Source of the DNA: Marivita sp051859345
GTDB taxonomy: Bacteria; Pseudomonadota; Alphaproteobacteria; Rhodobacterales; Rhodobacteraceae
Assembly (NCBI RefSeq): GCF_051859345.1
Contig: NZ_JBHYFV010000004.1
Coordinates: forward strand, 1-64,000
DNA: 64,000 nucleotides
Direction of reading: 5' to 3'
Shown: piece by piece, positions 1 through 8,045 of the stretch
How the letters are laid out: every line of letters starts with the position of its first letter
How positions within the stretch are numbered: the first letter of the stretch is position 1
Program-made: the position numbers and the translations under genes
The notes under the pieces: generated by a model
The model's input: only the letters and a program-made list of their open reading frames with translations
What the model was told of the DNA's origin: nothing
Databases searched by the model: none

Positions 1-1
1 C

Positions 2-130
2 CTCGATCTGCCCCGGCCGCGTGATCCGGACATGGCGCGCACGGCCCGGTTCTCTGACATTGCGGACAGCGTCTTCGCAGCGTTGTCCCAAGGCATGGCG
101 GACAGCCATCCTCCTCTTGTCGCACAATGA
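2..130 (+). CDS. ABC transporter ATP-binding protein, C-terminal fragment
   Basis: Only the last 42 codons are in the window; the gene begins upstream of base 1. The residues after the first few read LDLPRPRDPD, a sequence typical of the tail of SsuB/TauB/NrtD-type ATPases that drive nitrate, sulfonate, taurine or pyrimidine importers. Its TGA overlaps the ATG of the permease in an ATGA arrangement, so the two are translationally coupled. No Walker motifs are visible because they lie outside. The substrate cannot be told from this piece. Confidence 0.7.
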   Translation, partial: LDLPRPRDPDMARTARFSDIADSVFAALSQGMADSHPPLVAQ

Positions 131-1725
131 CCGCCGTCGTCACGGACCCGGCCACGTCCACCGGATGGTTGCGGCGAAACGCGGTGGCGATCCTGGGCAT
201 CGTTGGTTTGTTCGTCGTCTGGGATCTCGCCGCGCGCGCCTTTTCAGACGCTTTCGTTCTGGCAGGCCCGTCTGACGTCGTTGTCTATGTGATCGAGAAC
301 CATGCGCTGATGGCAAGGGCGCTGGGGGTCACCCTGTCCAATGCGGCCATCGGGTTTGTGCTTGGCAATCTCGCAGCGGTTCTGTTGGCGTTGATCGCCC
401 TGATCTGGCCGCGCAGCGAAGCGGTTGTGACCGGACTTGCGCTTTTCGTGTTCTGTCTTCCCCTTGTTGCCACAGGCCCGATCCTGCGGGTTTTCTTTGG
501 ACCGGGACCTTGGCCACAGATCCTTCTCGCGGCACTTGCGGTCTATTACACAACCCTCATTCCGCTGCTTGTGGGTCTTCGCGCGGTGCCTGCCACATGG
601 TTTGACCTTGTTCGCAGCTATGGTCGCGGTCGCGTGGCGACGCTTGTCCATGTGCGCATGATGGCGTCTCTTCCGTATCTCTTTGCAGGCCTGCAAATCG
701 CGGCCCCGGCTGCGTTTCTGGGGGCCATGGTCGGCGAATTCACCGGGGCAGAGCGCGGCATGGGTGTGCTCACGATCCGCGCCATGCGGGCGCTTGATGT
801 CGATATGACGTGGGCGCTGGCCAGTATTGCGACCGCAGTTGCGATCCTTGTCTATCTCGTGATCGGTTGGTTGGCCAAACTGGTTCTTCGTGATCCTCCG
901 CCGGTGATCCTTGCCCCACCGAGCACAGGGGGAAGAGCCGGGAAAACAATCTGGAGACCATTGGCAAATGCCGCCCTCGTCACGGCGGTTATCGTGACGA
1001 TCTGGTGGGGTGCGCTTGCAGCGCTTGATGTCAGCCCGTTCTTCGCGAAACGACCGGGCGACGTATTTGCTGCGTTGTACCTTGACGGGGATGCGGCGCA
1101 GACGCGCGCAACCTTGTTCACGGCTTTGGGGGAAACGGCTGTTTTCCTGTTGCCCGGATACTTTGCCGGTCTCTTTGCCGGAGCGGGACTTGCCATGCTT
1201 GTTGTCTTGCAGCCGGCGCTTGCCGGAACCGCGATGACCCTGTCGATTGCGCTGCGGTCGGTGCCGATTGTGACCACAGCGCCGCTTGTTGTGCTGTTGG
1301 TCGGGCGGGGTGCTGTCGGTACGATCACCCTGGTTGCGGTCATGGTGTTTTTTCCAACCTTTGTCGCGTGCCTGCATGGTCTTCGGCAGGCACCGGGACA
1401 GGTGATGGATGTCTTCAACAGCTTCGCAGCCGGTCCCGTGTCGCAATTGATCCGGGTGCGTATTCCCGCCATGTTGCCCGCGTTTTTTGCTGCCGCAAGA
1501 ATGAGCGTTCCAGCCTCGGTTCTGGCCGTCACGGTGGTGGAGTGGCTGGCCACGGGAAACGGGATCGGCAGTCTGATGGCGCTCTCGGCGTCTTTGTCGG
1601 ATTACGACATGCTCTGGAGTGCGGTTGTGCTGGTTTCCGTTCTGTCATCGCTGGGCTATGCTTCTGTAGGATTGCTCGAAGCGCGCGTGCTGCGCGTGTA
1701 TGCACCTGAGCAGACGACGACATGA
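127..1725 (+). CDS. ABC transporter permease, duplicated (two fused inner-membrane domains)
   Basis: The 532-residue product is about twice the length of the usual 250-residue SsuC/ThiX-type permease. Two similar halves are visible, roughly residues 1-255 and 280-525. Each has about six hydrophobic segments and a binding-protein-dependent transport loop: GEFTGAERGMG near residue 205 in the first half and EWLATGNGIG near residue 475 in the second. The protein would form a complete membrane channel with one polypeptide, working with the ATPase encoded just upstream. It overlaps that gene and the next one by 4 bp. No periplasmic binding protein is seen in the window. The family suggests uptake of a small anion or a pyrimidine-like compound; this is inference. 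Confidence 0.85.
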   Translation: MTAVVTDPATSTGWLRRNAVAILGIVGLFVVWDLAARAFSDAFVLAGPSDVVVYVIENHALMARALGVTLSNAAIGFVLGNLAAVLLALIALIWPRSEAVVTGLALFVFCLPLVATGPILRVFFGPGPWPQILLAALAVYYTTLIPLLVGLRAVPATWFDLVRSYGRGRVATLVHVRMMASLPYLFAGLQIAAPAAFLGAMVGEFTGAERGMGVLTIRAMRALDVDMTWALASIATAVAILVYLVIGWLAKLVLRDPPPVILAPPSTGGRAGKTIWRPLANAALVTAVIVTIWWGALAALDVSPFFAKRPGDVFAALYLDGDAAQTRATLFTALGETAVFLLPGYFAGLFAGAGLAMLVVLQPALAGTAMTLSIALRSVPIVTTAPLVVLLVGRGAVGTITLVAVMVFFPTFVACLHGLRQAPGQVMDVFNSFAAGPVSQLIRVRIPAMLPAFFAAARMSVPASVLAVTVVEWLATGNGIGSLMALSASLSDYDMLWSAVVLVSVLSSLGYASVGLLEARVLRVYAPEQTTT

Positions 1726-2768
1726 CACAGCAGTCCGCCTCTTTTGCAATCCCCGGCGATATCACAACGCTGACGGGGGGATATATTTACGAGCGACGCT
1801 TGCTCGAAGGATTGCGCGCGGCAGGGCACGACGTGGCGCATCTTCAACTTGGAGCATCCTATCCCGACCCGACACCGGATGAGATGACCGAGGCTGTTGA
1901 CGCACTGTGCGCCGTTGATCCGAACCGGGTTCTGATCCTCGACGGATTTGTTTCCGGGGCGACCGAAACCTCTGGCCTTGCCCGCGTTCGCGCCCCGATG
2001 GTTGCGATGGTCCACCATCCTCTGGCCATGGAAAGTGGCCTTTCCGACGTCCGGCGGGAACACTTGTTCAAGACCGAGCGGGACAATCTTGCGCTGGTTG
2101 AGCATGTTCTTGTGCCAAGCCCCCACACCGCCTCGATGCTGACGGAACATTATGGAGTGGCGGCTGATCGCATCACGATCGCGCGTCCGGGGACGAACAG
2201 GCCTGGAGGTGTGCCATCCCCGATTGATCCGCCGCTGATCCTGTCCGTCGGGCTTTTGCATCCACGCAAGGGCCACGACATCCTGCTGCACGCCTTGGCA
2301 AAGTTAAAGGATGTCGATTGGCAAGCCGTGATCGTCGGGTCGGATCATGACACGGGACACGCGGCACAGCTGATTGATCTGCAACAGTCTCTGGGTCTTG
2401 GAGGCCGCGTGCGATTTGCGGGCAAAGTCCCCCAGGATCAGCTGGGGCCGTTGTATCGACAGGCGTCGATTTTTGCCCTTGCCACGCGCTATGAAGGCTA
2501 TGGGATTGTCTTTGACGAGGCGCTGGCGCACGGCCTGCCCATTGTAAGCTGTAAGACCGGTGCCGTGCCGGACACGGTTCCGGATGACGCTGGCGTCCTG
2601 GTGCCCGTGGACGATATAGACGGGTTTTCGCACGCCCTTGGCAGGCTTCTGACCGATCAGAGCAAGCGACGCGACTTTGCCAAAGCAGCCCAAAGGGCCG
2701 GGCTGTCTCTGCCGGATTGGTCGGAAACCGCCCGTATCGCAAGCGGCGTTCTCAATCGGCTGGGTTGA
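1722..2768 (+). CDS. Glycosyltransferase, GT4-like
   Basis: The 348-residue protein has the two-domain GT-B pattern. A C-terminal Rossmann domain starts near residue 165 with a conserved LSVGLLHPRKGHD segment. A later donor-binding stretch, RYEGYGIVFDEALAHG, carries the two spaced glutamates of the EX7E motif. No membrane segment or signal peptide is seen, so it is cytosolic or membrane-peripheral. It starts inside the stop codon of the permease (ATGA) and so belongs to the same transcript. Pairing a sugar transferase with a solute importer is unusual and suggests that the imported or a derived compound is glycosylated, or simple operon hitch-hiking. Donor and acceptor are unknown. Confidence 0.8.
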   Translation: MTQQSASFAIPGDITTLTGGYIYERRLLEGLRAAGHDVAHLQLGASYPDPTPDEMTEAVDALCAVDPNRVLILDGFVSGATETSGLARVRAPMVAMVHHPLAMESGLSDVRREHLFKTERDNLALVEHVLVPSPHTASMLTEHYGVAADRITIARPGTNRPGGVPSPIDPPLILSVGLLHPRKGHDILLHALAKLKDVDWQAVIVGSDHDTGHAAQLIDLQQSLGLGGRVRFAGKVPQDQLGPLYRQASIFALATRYEGYGIVFDEALAHGLPIVSCKTGAVPDTVPDDAGVLVPVDDIDGFSHALGRLLTDQSKRRDFAKAAQRAGLSLPDWSETARIASGVLNRLG

Positions 2769-2918
2769 GGAAGGCCGTCAACGGATCGAATGGGTTGCCC
2801 TATTCCAAAAGGTGCCACATGTCGGGCCATTGGGCCTTGAAACGGAGCATTTCGGAAGTTTTCCGGGGTCGTCATCCCGTAGGCTCTGGCGGATATCGGG
2901 CAACGCGCGATCAGATTT

Positions 2919-3490
2919 CTACAGAACCAAGGCACCGTGATGCGAGACAACATGCGCTGTCAACTGGTCCGCTGAGCGGATCGCCTGGTCGGAACCTTGC
3001 CACATGATGCGTCCCGCAAGATATCCCGCATTGAACGAGTCGCCAGCCGCCGTTGTATCGACGATCTGTGCGACCGTTTCGGGGCTATGTCGGCCCAGAG
3101 TTTCGGCCGGAGGTTGCGATCAAACACAACCTCGCCACCGGCAGCGCTGATTTCGCGCCAATAGCTGAAACTGCGTTCGCCGTCCTTAAGCTGGATCATG
3201 TAAAGACCCACGGATTTTCCCGAGCGCCTGAACATTGCCTTGGTGCCCAATCCGGCATTGGCAAGAAGGTCCAGCGTCTGATCGGACGCGCCGTCGGTTC
3301 CGATGGCGCTTAGGTAATCCACCTGATCCTGCTCTGGCAGAATCTTGCGCAGATACCACGCGGTGTCCTTGCAATGCCCGCAGCGTGTGAAGTTGGTCTT
3401 GAGCCCCCAATAATGACCCCTGCTCAAGGTGCGGTTGATGCCATTCTGTGGGCTCATCCGTTGACTTTGCGCTGCATTCAGGGGCATATT
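2919..3490 (-). pseudogene. kdgK: Decayed 2-keto-3-deoxygluconate kinase (PfkB family)
   Basis: Reading the minus strand gives recognisable KdgK blocks broken by deletions. An N-terminal piece runs from about 3400 (TAWYLRKILPEQ) through SVGLYMIQLKDGERSFSYWR. It jumps directly to AGGEVVFDRNLRPKLW, skipping about 50 residues. It then jumps again, with a frame change, to the catalytic block DTTAAGDSFNAGYLAG near 3025-3070, ending at a TAG at 2919. The upstream GD-TLN substrate motif is also corrupted. An unrelated long reading frame across the region is an artefact. The only similar gene is at the right edge of the window (63305 onward). No function remains. Confidence 0.75.
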
Positions 3491-3666
3491 GTGCACATCT
3501 TTGCGTCGCGTCGCCCTCAACTGATGAAGGGAGCGCGACACAATGGTGTCATAAGCAATGGCACGGGGTCGAACCACATGTTCGATTCCGAAGCCCGCGG
3601 GCCGGGAAATGTGATTTTTGCGCGGAGGGCACGAAAGCTGCGCAGTCAGATTTCAGGAGTCTCCTT

Positions 3667-4773
3667 ATGGGACCGTTTCCGCACGACGCACCGAAAGCCA
3701 AAATCGACGAAGTGAACATCGCCGGAACCGACGGGTTTGAATTTGTAGAATTCGCCCATCCAGAGCCGGGTGTTCTCGAAGACCTGTTCACAAAGATGGG
3801 CTATATCGAAGTTGCGCGGCACAAGACCAAGGACATTTCGCTTATCCGGCAGGGTGGGGTGAATTATCTGATCAACCGTGAACCCAACAGCCACGCCGCG
3901 CAGTTCGTTCAGGACCACGGACCCTGTGCGCCCGCGATGGCGTGGCGTGTGGTCGATGCGCAGCACGCATTGAAATGTGCGGTGGAGTACGGGGCCAAGG
4001 AATACACGGGCGACGGCAAATCCATTGACGTTCCTGCGGTCATCGGCATCGGTGGGTCGCTGCTCTATTTCATCGAAGACTATGACAACGGCAAGACGCC
4101 CTACGATGCTGACTTCGAATGGGTTGGCGAACGCGACCCGCGCCCAGAAGGGGCCGGGTTCTATTACATCGACCATCTGACCCACAACGTGATGCAGGGG
4201 AACATGGAGACCTGGTACAGGTTCTATGCCACCGCGTTCAACTTCAAGGAAATCAGGTTTTTCGACATCAAGGGCAAGGTCACAGGCCTGACCAGCCGGG
4301 CGCTGACCTCGCCCTGTGGCAAGATCCGGATTCCGATCAACGAAAGTGCCGATGATCAAAGCCAGATCGAAGAATATCTCAGGGAATACAAGGGTGAAGG
4401 CATCCAGCACATCGCGGTGGCGACAGATGACATCTATGCCTCGACCGATCTGATCGCCGACAATGGCGTCGATTTCATGCCGGGACCACCCGCGCTTTAC
4501 TACGACAAGAGCCATGACCGGGTAAAAGGCCATGATGAGCCGCTGGATCGGATGAAAAAGCACGGAATCCTGATTGACGGCGAAGGTGTTGTGAACGGCG
4601 GATCGACGCGCGTTTTGCTGCAGATCTTCTCGAAGACCGTGATTGGCCCCATCTTTTTCGAATTCATTCAACGCAAGGGGGATGACGGGTTTGGAGAAGG
4701 CAATTTCAAGGCGCTGTTTGAATCCATCGAAGAGGACCAGATTCAACGCGGTGTGATTGCCTCGGAGGCATGA
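3667..4773 (+). CDS. hpd: 4-hydroxyphenylpyruvate dioxygenase
   Basis: This Fe(II) enzyme converts 4-hydroxyphenylpyruvate to homogentisate in tyrosine and phenylalanine breakdown. From ATG 3667, preceded by AGGAG, the product is 368 residues, the normal bacterial length; the frame is open further upstream but that part is not conserved. Two vicinal-oxygen-chelate domains are present. The C-terminal one carries the iron triad H170 (in IDHLTHNV), H248 (in IQHIAVAT) and E332 (in FFEFIQR). The Rieske gene begins immediately after the stop. The homogentisate operon is 0.9 kb downstream, so substrate flow is clear. Confidence 0.97.
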   Translation: MGPFPHDAPKAKIDEVNIAGTDGFEFVEFAHPEPGVLEDLFTKMGYIEVARHKTKDISLIRQGGVNYLINREPNSHAAQFVQDHGPCAPAMAWRVVDAQHALKCAVEYGAKEYTGDGKSIDVPAVIGIGGSLLYFIEDYDNGKTPYDADFEWVGERDPRPEGAGFYYIDHLTHNVMQGNMETWYRFYATAFNFKEIRFFDIKGKVTGLTSRALTSPCGKIRIPINESADDQSQIEEYLREYKGEGIQHIAVATDDIYASTDLIADNGVDFMPGPPALYYDKSHDRVKGHDEPLDRMKKHGILIDGEGVVNGGSTRVLLQIFSKTVIGPIFFEFIQRKGDDGFGEGNFKALFESIEEDQIQRGVIASEA

Positions 4774-5154
4774 GTGCCGCAAGACGGCTGGAAATCCTAT
4801 TCTGGCGCTCCGGTTGAAGGCACGGGTGTGTGCCGACTGGACGAGGTTCCGGATGGCGACACGCTCTGCCTTGATCTGGACGGCTACCCCATTGTTGTGG
4901 TGCGGTTCGGGTGGGAAGTTCTGGCATATGTGAATGCCTGTCCGCATCAGTATCTGCCGCTCAACCACAGGGGCGACCGCCTGATGTCGGCTGACAAGAC
5001 GATCCTGCGCTGCACCAGCCATGGCGCGGGATTTTCCGCGCGCACAGGTGACGGGGTCGCGGGGTATGGGTTGGGCGCATGTCTTGATCCGGTCCCGGTT
5101 CACCTTGATGGCACAACGATCAGGATAGGCCAGGCCGGCGGTATCGGTTCCTGA
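4774..5154 (+). CDS. Rieske 2Fe-2S ferredoxin-like protein
   Basis: The 126-residue protein begins with GTG directly after the hpd stop codon, so the two are probably coupled. It carries both Rieske boxes: CPH near residue 53 and C-T-S-H near residue 76. These supply the two Cys and two His ligands of a [2Fe-2S] cluster. The domain is free-standing with no transmembrane anchor, like NirD- or ferredoxin-type Rieske proteins. Position suggests an electron carrier for an oxygenase of aromatic breakdown, although hpd itself needs no ferredoxin. The partner is unknown. It is convergent with the MarR gene 42 bp away. Confidence 0.88.
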   Translation: MPQDGWKSYSGAPVEGTGVCRLDEVPDGDTLCLDLDGYPIVVVRFGWEVLAYVNACPHQYLPLNHRGDRLMSADKTILRCTSHGAGFSARTGDGVAGYGLGACLDPVPVHLDGTTIRIGQAGGIGS

Positions 5155-5195
5155 TGTCTTGCTTGATGCCCGAAAGACCAGTGCAAGACCTTGCG

Positions 5196-5633
5196 TCAGG
5201 GCATCTGCGCCATGCGGATCAAGAACCGGCGAACGATTGTGTATTCGTCTGTGGTGAACTCGGACATCAGGCGCTTGTTGTAGCGTTCTGCCTCATTCAC
5301 CAGATCGTCGAATGCGGCTTTGCCAAGCGCCGTGAGGGACAGCAATTCCTGACGTCGATCGTTTTGCATCTCTGTGCGGATCAAGAACCGGCGCGTTTCA
5401 AGCGCCACCACCGCGCGACTGACCTTTGTCTTGTGGATTTTCGCCCGTGAGCAGATGGCCTTCGCCGTCAGATTTCCGTAGCGGCCAAGATGGAACAACA
5501 CACGCCATTCGGTGCGCAGCATGCCATAATTGGCCTTGTAGAATTTCTGAAACTCCAGGCTGGTCGCCTCGGCCGCCTGATTCAGCAGGTAAGGCATGAA
5601 ATTCTCAAGAAGAAAGGGCTCTTTTTCCGCCAT
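5196..5633 (-). CDS. MarR-family transcriptional regulator of the homogentisate cluster
   Basis: The 145-residue protein has the MarR winged-helix layout. A recognition helix region lies around residues 60-80 (ICSRAKIHKTKVSRAVVALE), followed by the wing with the D-R-R motif in QNDRRQE. The ATG at 5633 is preferred; a TTG nine bases upstream is possible. It is divergent from hmgA across 73 bp and convergent with the hpd-Rieske unit, a position that points to control of homogentisate catabolism by a pathway ligand. The ligand is not known. In pseudomonads this job is done by an IclR-type HmgR, so a MarR regulator here would be a lineage difference. Confidence 0.88.
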   Translation of the reverse strand: MAEKEPFLLENFMPYLLNQAAEATSLEFQKFYKANYGMLRTEWRVLFHLGRYGNLTAKAICSRAKIHKTKVSRAVVALETRRFLIRTEMQNDRRQELLSLTALGKAAFDDLVNEAERYNKRLMSEFTTDEYTIVRRFLIRMAQMP

Positions 5634-5653
5634 GGGTGACAAACTGAATGTTG

Positions 5654-5678
5654 ATAGTTACAAAAGCAACCAATAGTT
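5654..5678. promoter_or_regulatory. Candidate operator between marR and hmgA
   Basis: The 73-bp divergent spacer is AT-rich compared with its surroundings. It contains two direct ATAGTT copies (5654-5659 and 5673-5678) and between them the imperfect dyad GTTACAAAAGCAAC (5657-5670). A MarR dimer would be expected to bind such a site. An AGAGGA ribosome-binding sequence precedes hmgA. Confidence 0.4.
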
Positions 5679-5706
5679 CAGGGGCACGCTGCAAGAGGAT
5701 GAACTC

Positions 5707-7068
5707 ATGAACAAGGTTTCTGCGCCCCACGGCCTGCAGAGTGCCGCAAGTCCGGTTGGGACTGTCGAAGGCTACATGCCCGGCTTTGGCAATGACTTTG
5801 AAACAGAGGCGCTGCCGGGTGCCCTGCCGCAGGGCATGAATTCGCCTCAGAAATGCAACTACGGCCTTTATGGTGAACAACTGTCCGGCACCGCGTTTAC
5901 CGCGCCCAGCCACCAGAACGAACGCACATGGTGTTATCGCATTCGACCATCGGTCAAACATTCGCATCGCTATACGCAGATTGATCTGCCCTATTGGAAA
6001 TCCGCCCCCCATATCCCCGAGGGTGTCACGAGCCTTGGTCAGTATCGCTGGGATCCGGTTCCGCATTCGGACGCGCCACTGACCTGGCTCACGGGGATGC
6101 GCACCATGACCACCGCAGGGGATGTGAACACACAGGTGGGGATGGCGACGCATATCTACCTCGTCACCGAAAGCATGGTGGATGCCTATTTCTTTTCGGC
6201 GGATTCAGAGCTTCTGGTTGTCCCGCAGGAAGGGCGTCTGCGGTTCTGCACAGAGTTGGGTGTGATCGACATCGAGCCGCAGGAAATAGCGATCCTGCCG
6301 CGCGGACTGGTGTACCGTGTCGACGTGCTTGACGGGCCATGTCGTGGGTTTGTCTGCGAAAACTACGGCCAAAAGTTCGAATTGCCGGGCAGGGGGCCGA
6401 TCGGGGCCAACTGCATGGCCAACCCGCGCGATTTCAAGACCCCGGTCGCCGCGTTCGAGGATCGCGAGGTGCCCTCCAGCGTCACCATCAAATGGTGTGG
6501 CCAGTTCCACGAGACAAGGATTGGCCAATCGCCGCTGGACGTGGTGGCATGGCACGGCAATTACGCGCCCTGCAAATATGACCTGAAGGCCTATTGCCCT
6601 GTCGGCGCGATCCTGTTCGATCATCCCGACCCGTCGATCTTCACCGTTCTGACGGCGCCATCGTCCAGCCCCGGCACGGCGAACATTGATTTTGTCCTGT
6701 TCCGCGAACGCTGGATGGTGGCCGAGGATACGTTCCGCCCGCCATGGTATCACAAGAACATCATGTCCGAACTCATGGGCAACATCTATGGTCAGTACGA
6801 CGCCAAACCCAAGGGCTTTATTCCCGGTGGTGTCAGTCTGCACAACATGATGCTGCCCCACGGGCCGGACAAGACCGCCTTTGAAGGCGCATCGAATGCC
6901 GACCTGAAGGCTGAAAAGCTCGACAATACGATGTCCTTCATGTTCGAAACGCGGTTTCCGCAGCATCTGACCCATTTCGCAGGCAAAGAGGCACCGCTGC
7001 AGGACGATTACATCGACTGCTGGGACAGCCTTGAAAAGAAATTCGACGGCACACCGGGCAAGAAATGA
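5707..7068 (+). CDS. hmgA: Homogentisate 1,2-dioxygenase
   Basis: This enzyme opens the aromatic ring of homogentisate to maleylacetoacetate with Fe(II) and O2. The 453-residue length is standard. The conserved opening GYMPGFGNDFETEALPGALP is near the N-terminus. The iron ligands have the exact spacing of the human enzyme (6 and 30 residues apart): H349 (in WYHKN), E355 (in MSELMG) and H385 (in MLPHGPD). It is the first gene of a six-gene plus-strand operon and overlaps the fumarylacetoacetase start by 4 bp. Regulation is probably by the divergent MarR protein. Confidence 0.98.
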   Translation: MNKVSAPHGLQSAASPVGTVEGYMPGFGNDFETEALPGALPQGMNSPQKCNYGLYGEQLSGTAFTAPSHQNERTWCYRIRPSVKHSHRYTQIDLPYWKSAPHIPEGVTSLGQYRWDPVPHSDAPLTWLTGMRTMTTAGDVNTQVGMATHIYLVTESMVDAYFFSADSELLVVPQEGRLRFCTELGVIDIEPQEIAILPRGLVYRVDVLDGPCRGFVCENYGQKFELPGRGPIGANCMANPRDFKTPVAAFEDREVPSSVTIKWCGQFHETRIGQSPLDVVAWHGNYAPCKYDLKAYCPVGAILFDHPDPSIFTVLTAPSSSPGTANIDFVLFRERWMVAEDTFRPPWYHKNIMSELMGNIYGQYDAKPKGFIPGGVSLHNMMLPHGPDKTAFEGASNADLKAEKLDNTMSFMFETRFPQHLTHFAGKEAPLQDDYIDCWDSLEKKFDGTPGKK

Positions 7069-8045
7069 AGGTTGCAACCCGCCCGATCCCCGGCAAATCT
7101 CATCGGCATGACGGCGAGTTGGTGGTTGTATCCGACGATCTGCGCAGCTGTCGGCGGGTCCGCGATCTGACCCTTCAGGATGTGCTCGATTCCGATGTGA
7201 CGGAAGACGACCTGCGTCCGCATCTCGCAAAACAGGAAGACTTTGTGCCGGCGTCTGCCCACGCACCCCTGCCGCGCGCGTATCAGTTTCTGGATGGATC
7301 AGCGTATGTGAACCATGTCGAACTGGTGCGAAAGGCGCGCGGCGCCCAGATGCCGGACAGCTTCTGGAGCGATCCACTGATGTATCAGGGTCTGTCGGTC
7401 TTTGCCGCCCCGTGCGCCCCGATTTTGGGAAAAGAAGACTGGGGCATCGATTTCGAAGCCGAGGTCGCCGTGATCACCCGGCATGTCCCGCTTGGCGTGA
7501 CGGCCGAAGATGCCGCCGGTTACATCGCCTATGTCATGCTTCTGAACGATGTCTCCCTGCGCAACCTGATCCCGCCTGAGCTTTCCAAGGGTTTTGGCTT
7601 TGTCCATTCCAAACCCATCTCTGCCTGTTCACCTGTCGCGGTCACACCGGATGTGCTGCCGGGATGGGATGGGCGCAAGCTGCACGGCACGCTGCGCGTC
7701 GATCTGAACGGCACGCCCTTTGGCCGTGCCGATGCGGGCATCGACATGACCTTCGATTTCGGCGATCTGATCGCCCATGCCGCCAAGACCCGCGCGCTGC
7801 CCGCCGGATCGGTCATTGGGTCGGGCACCATTTCCAACAAACTCGACAACGGCCCCGGCAAGACAGTTGCGGAGGGTGGCGCGGGCTACTCTTGCATCGC
7901 GGAGCAGCGCATGGTCGAGACGATCTTGCACGGCGGCCCCCGCACGCCCTTTATGGCAGCGGGCGATCATGTAGAGATCTGGATGGAAGACCAATCCGGT
8001 CAGGACATCTTTGGACACATTTCACAGACGGTGGAGACGATATGA
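7065..8045 (+). CDS. fahA: Fumarylacetoacetase (FAH family)
   Basis: The enzyme hydrolyses fumarylacetoacetate to fumarate and acetoacetate, the last step of tyrosine breakdown. The 326-residue protein belongs to the shorter bacterial two-part form. Metal-binding and catalytic blocks are visible: DFEAEVAVITRHV near residue 147, LLNDVSLRN near residue 163 and GSGTISNK near residue 250. It starts within the hmgA stop (ATGA) and its own stop overlaps the next start. The isomerase that makes its substrate (MaiA) is not in the window. Confidence 0.93.
   Translation: MKVATRPIPGKSHRHDGELVVVSDDLRSCRRVRDLTLQDVLDSDVTEDDLRPHLAKQEDFVPASAHAPLPRAYQFLDGSAYVNHVELVRKARGAQMPDSFWSDPLMYQGLSVFAAPCAPILGKEDWGIDFEAEVAVITRHVPLGVTAEDAAGYIAYVMLLNDVSLRNLIPPELSKGFGFVHSKPISACSPVAVTPDVLPGWDGRKLHGTLRVDLNGTPFGRADAGIDMTFDFGDLIAHAAKTRALPAGSVIGSGTISNKLDNGPGKTVAEGGAGYSCIAEQRMVETILHGGPRTPFMAAGDHVEIWMEDQSGQDIFGHISQTVETI

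Noticed and set aside
244..1446. Long minus-strand open frame of 400 codons across the permease
   Set aside because: Its composition is rich in Arg, His and Gln, typical of the antisense of a high-GC gene; the plus frame has clear membrane helices.
2960..3577. A 205-codon minus-strand open frame over the kinase remnant
   Set aside because: Only parts of it match KDG kinase and the catalytic C-terminal block is in another frame, so it is a pseudogene rather than a gene.
5156..5189. 7-bp inverted repeat GTCTTGC/GCAAGAC between the convergent Rieske and marR genes
   Set aside because: The 20-base loop and missing T-run make it a poor terminator.
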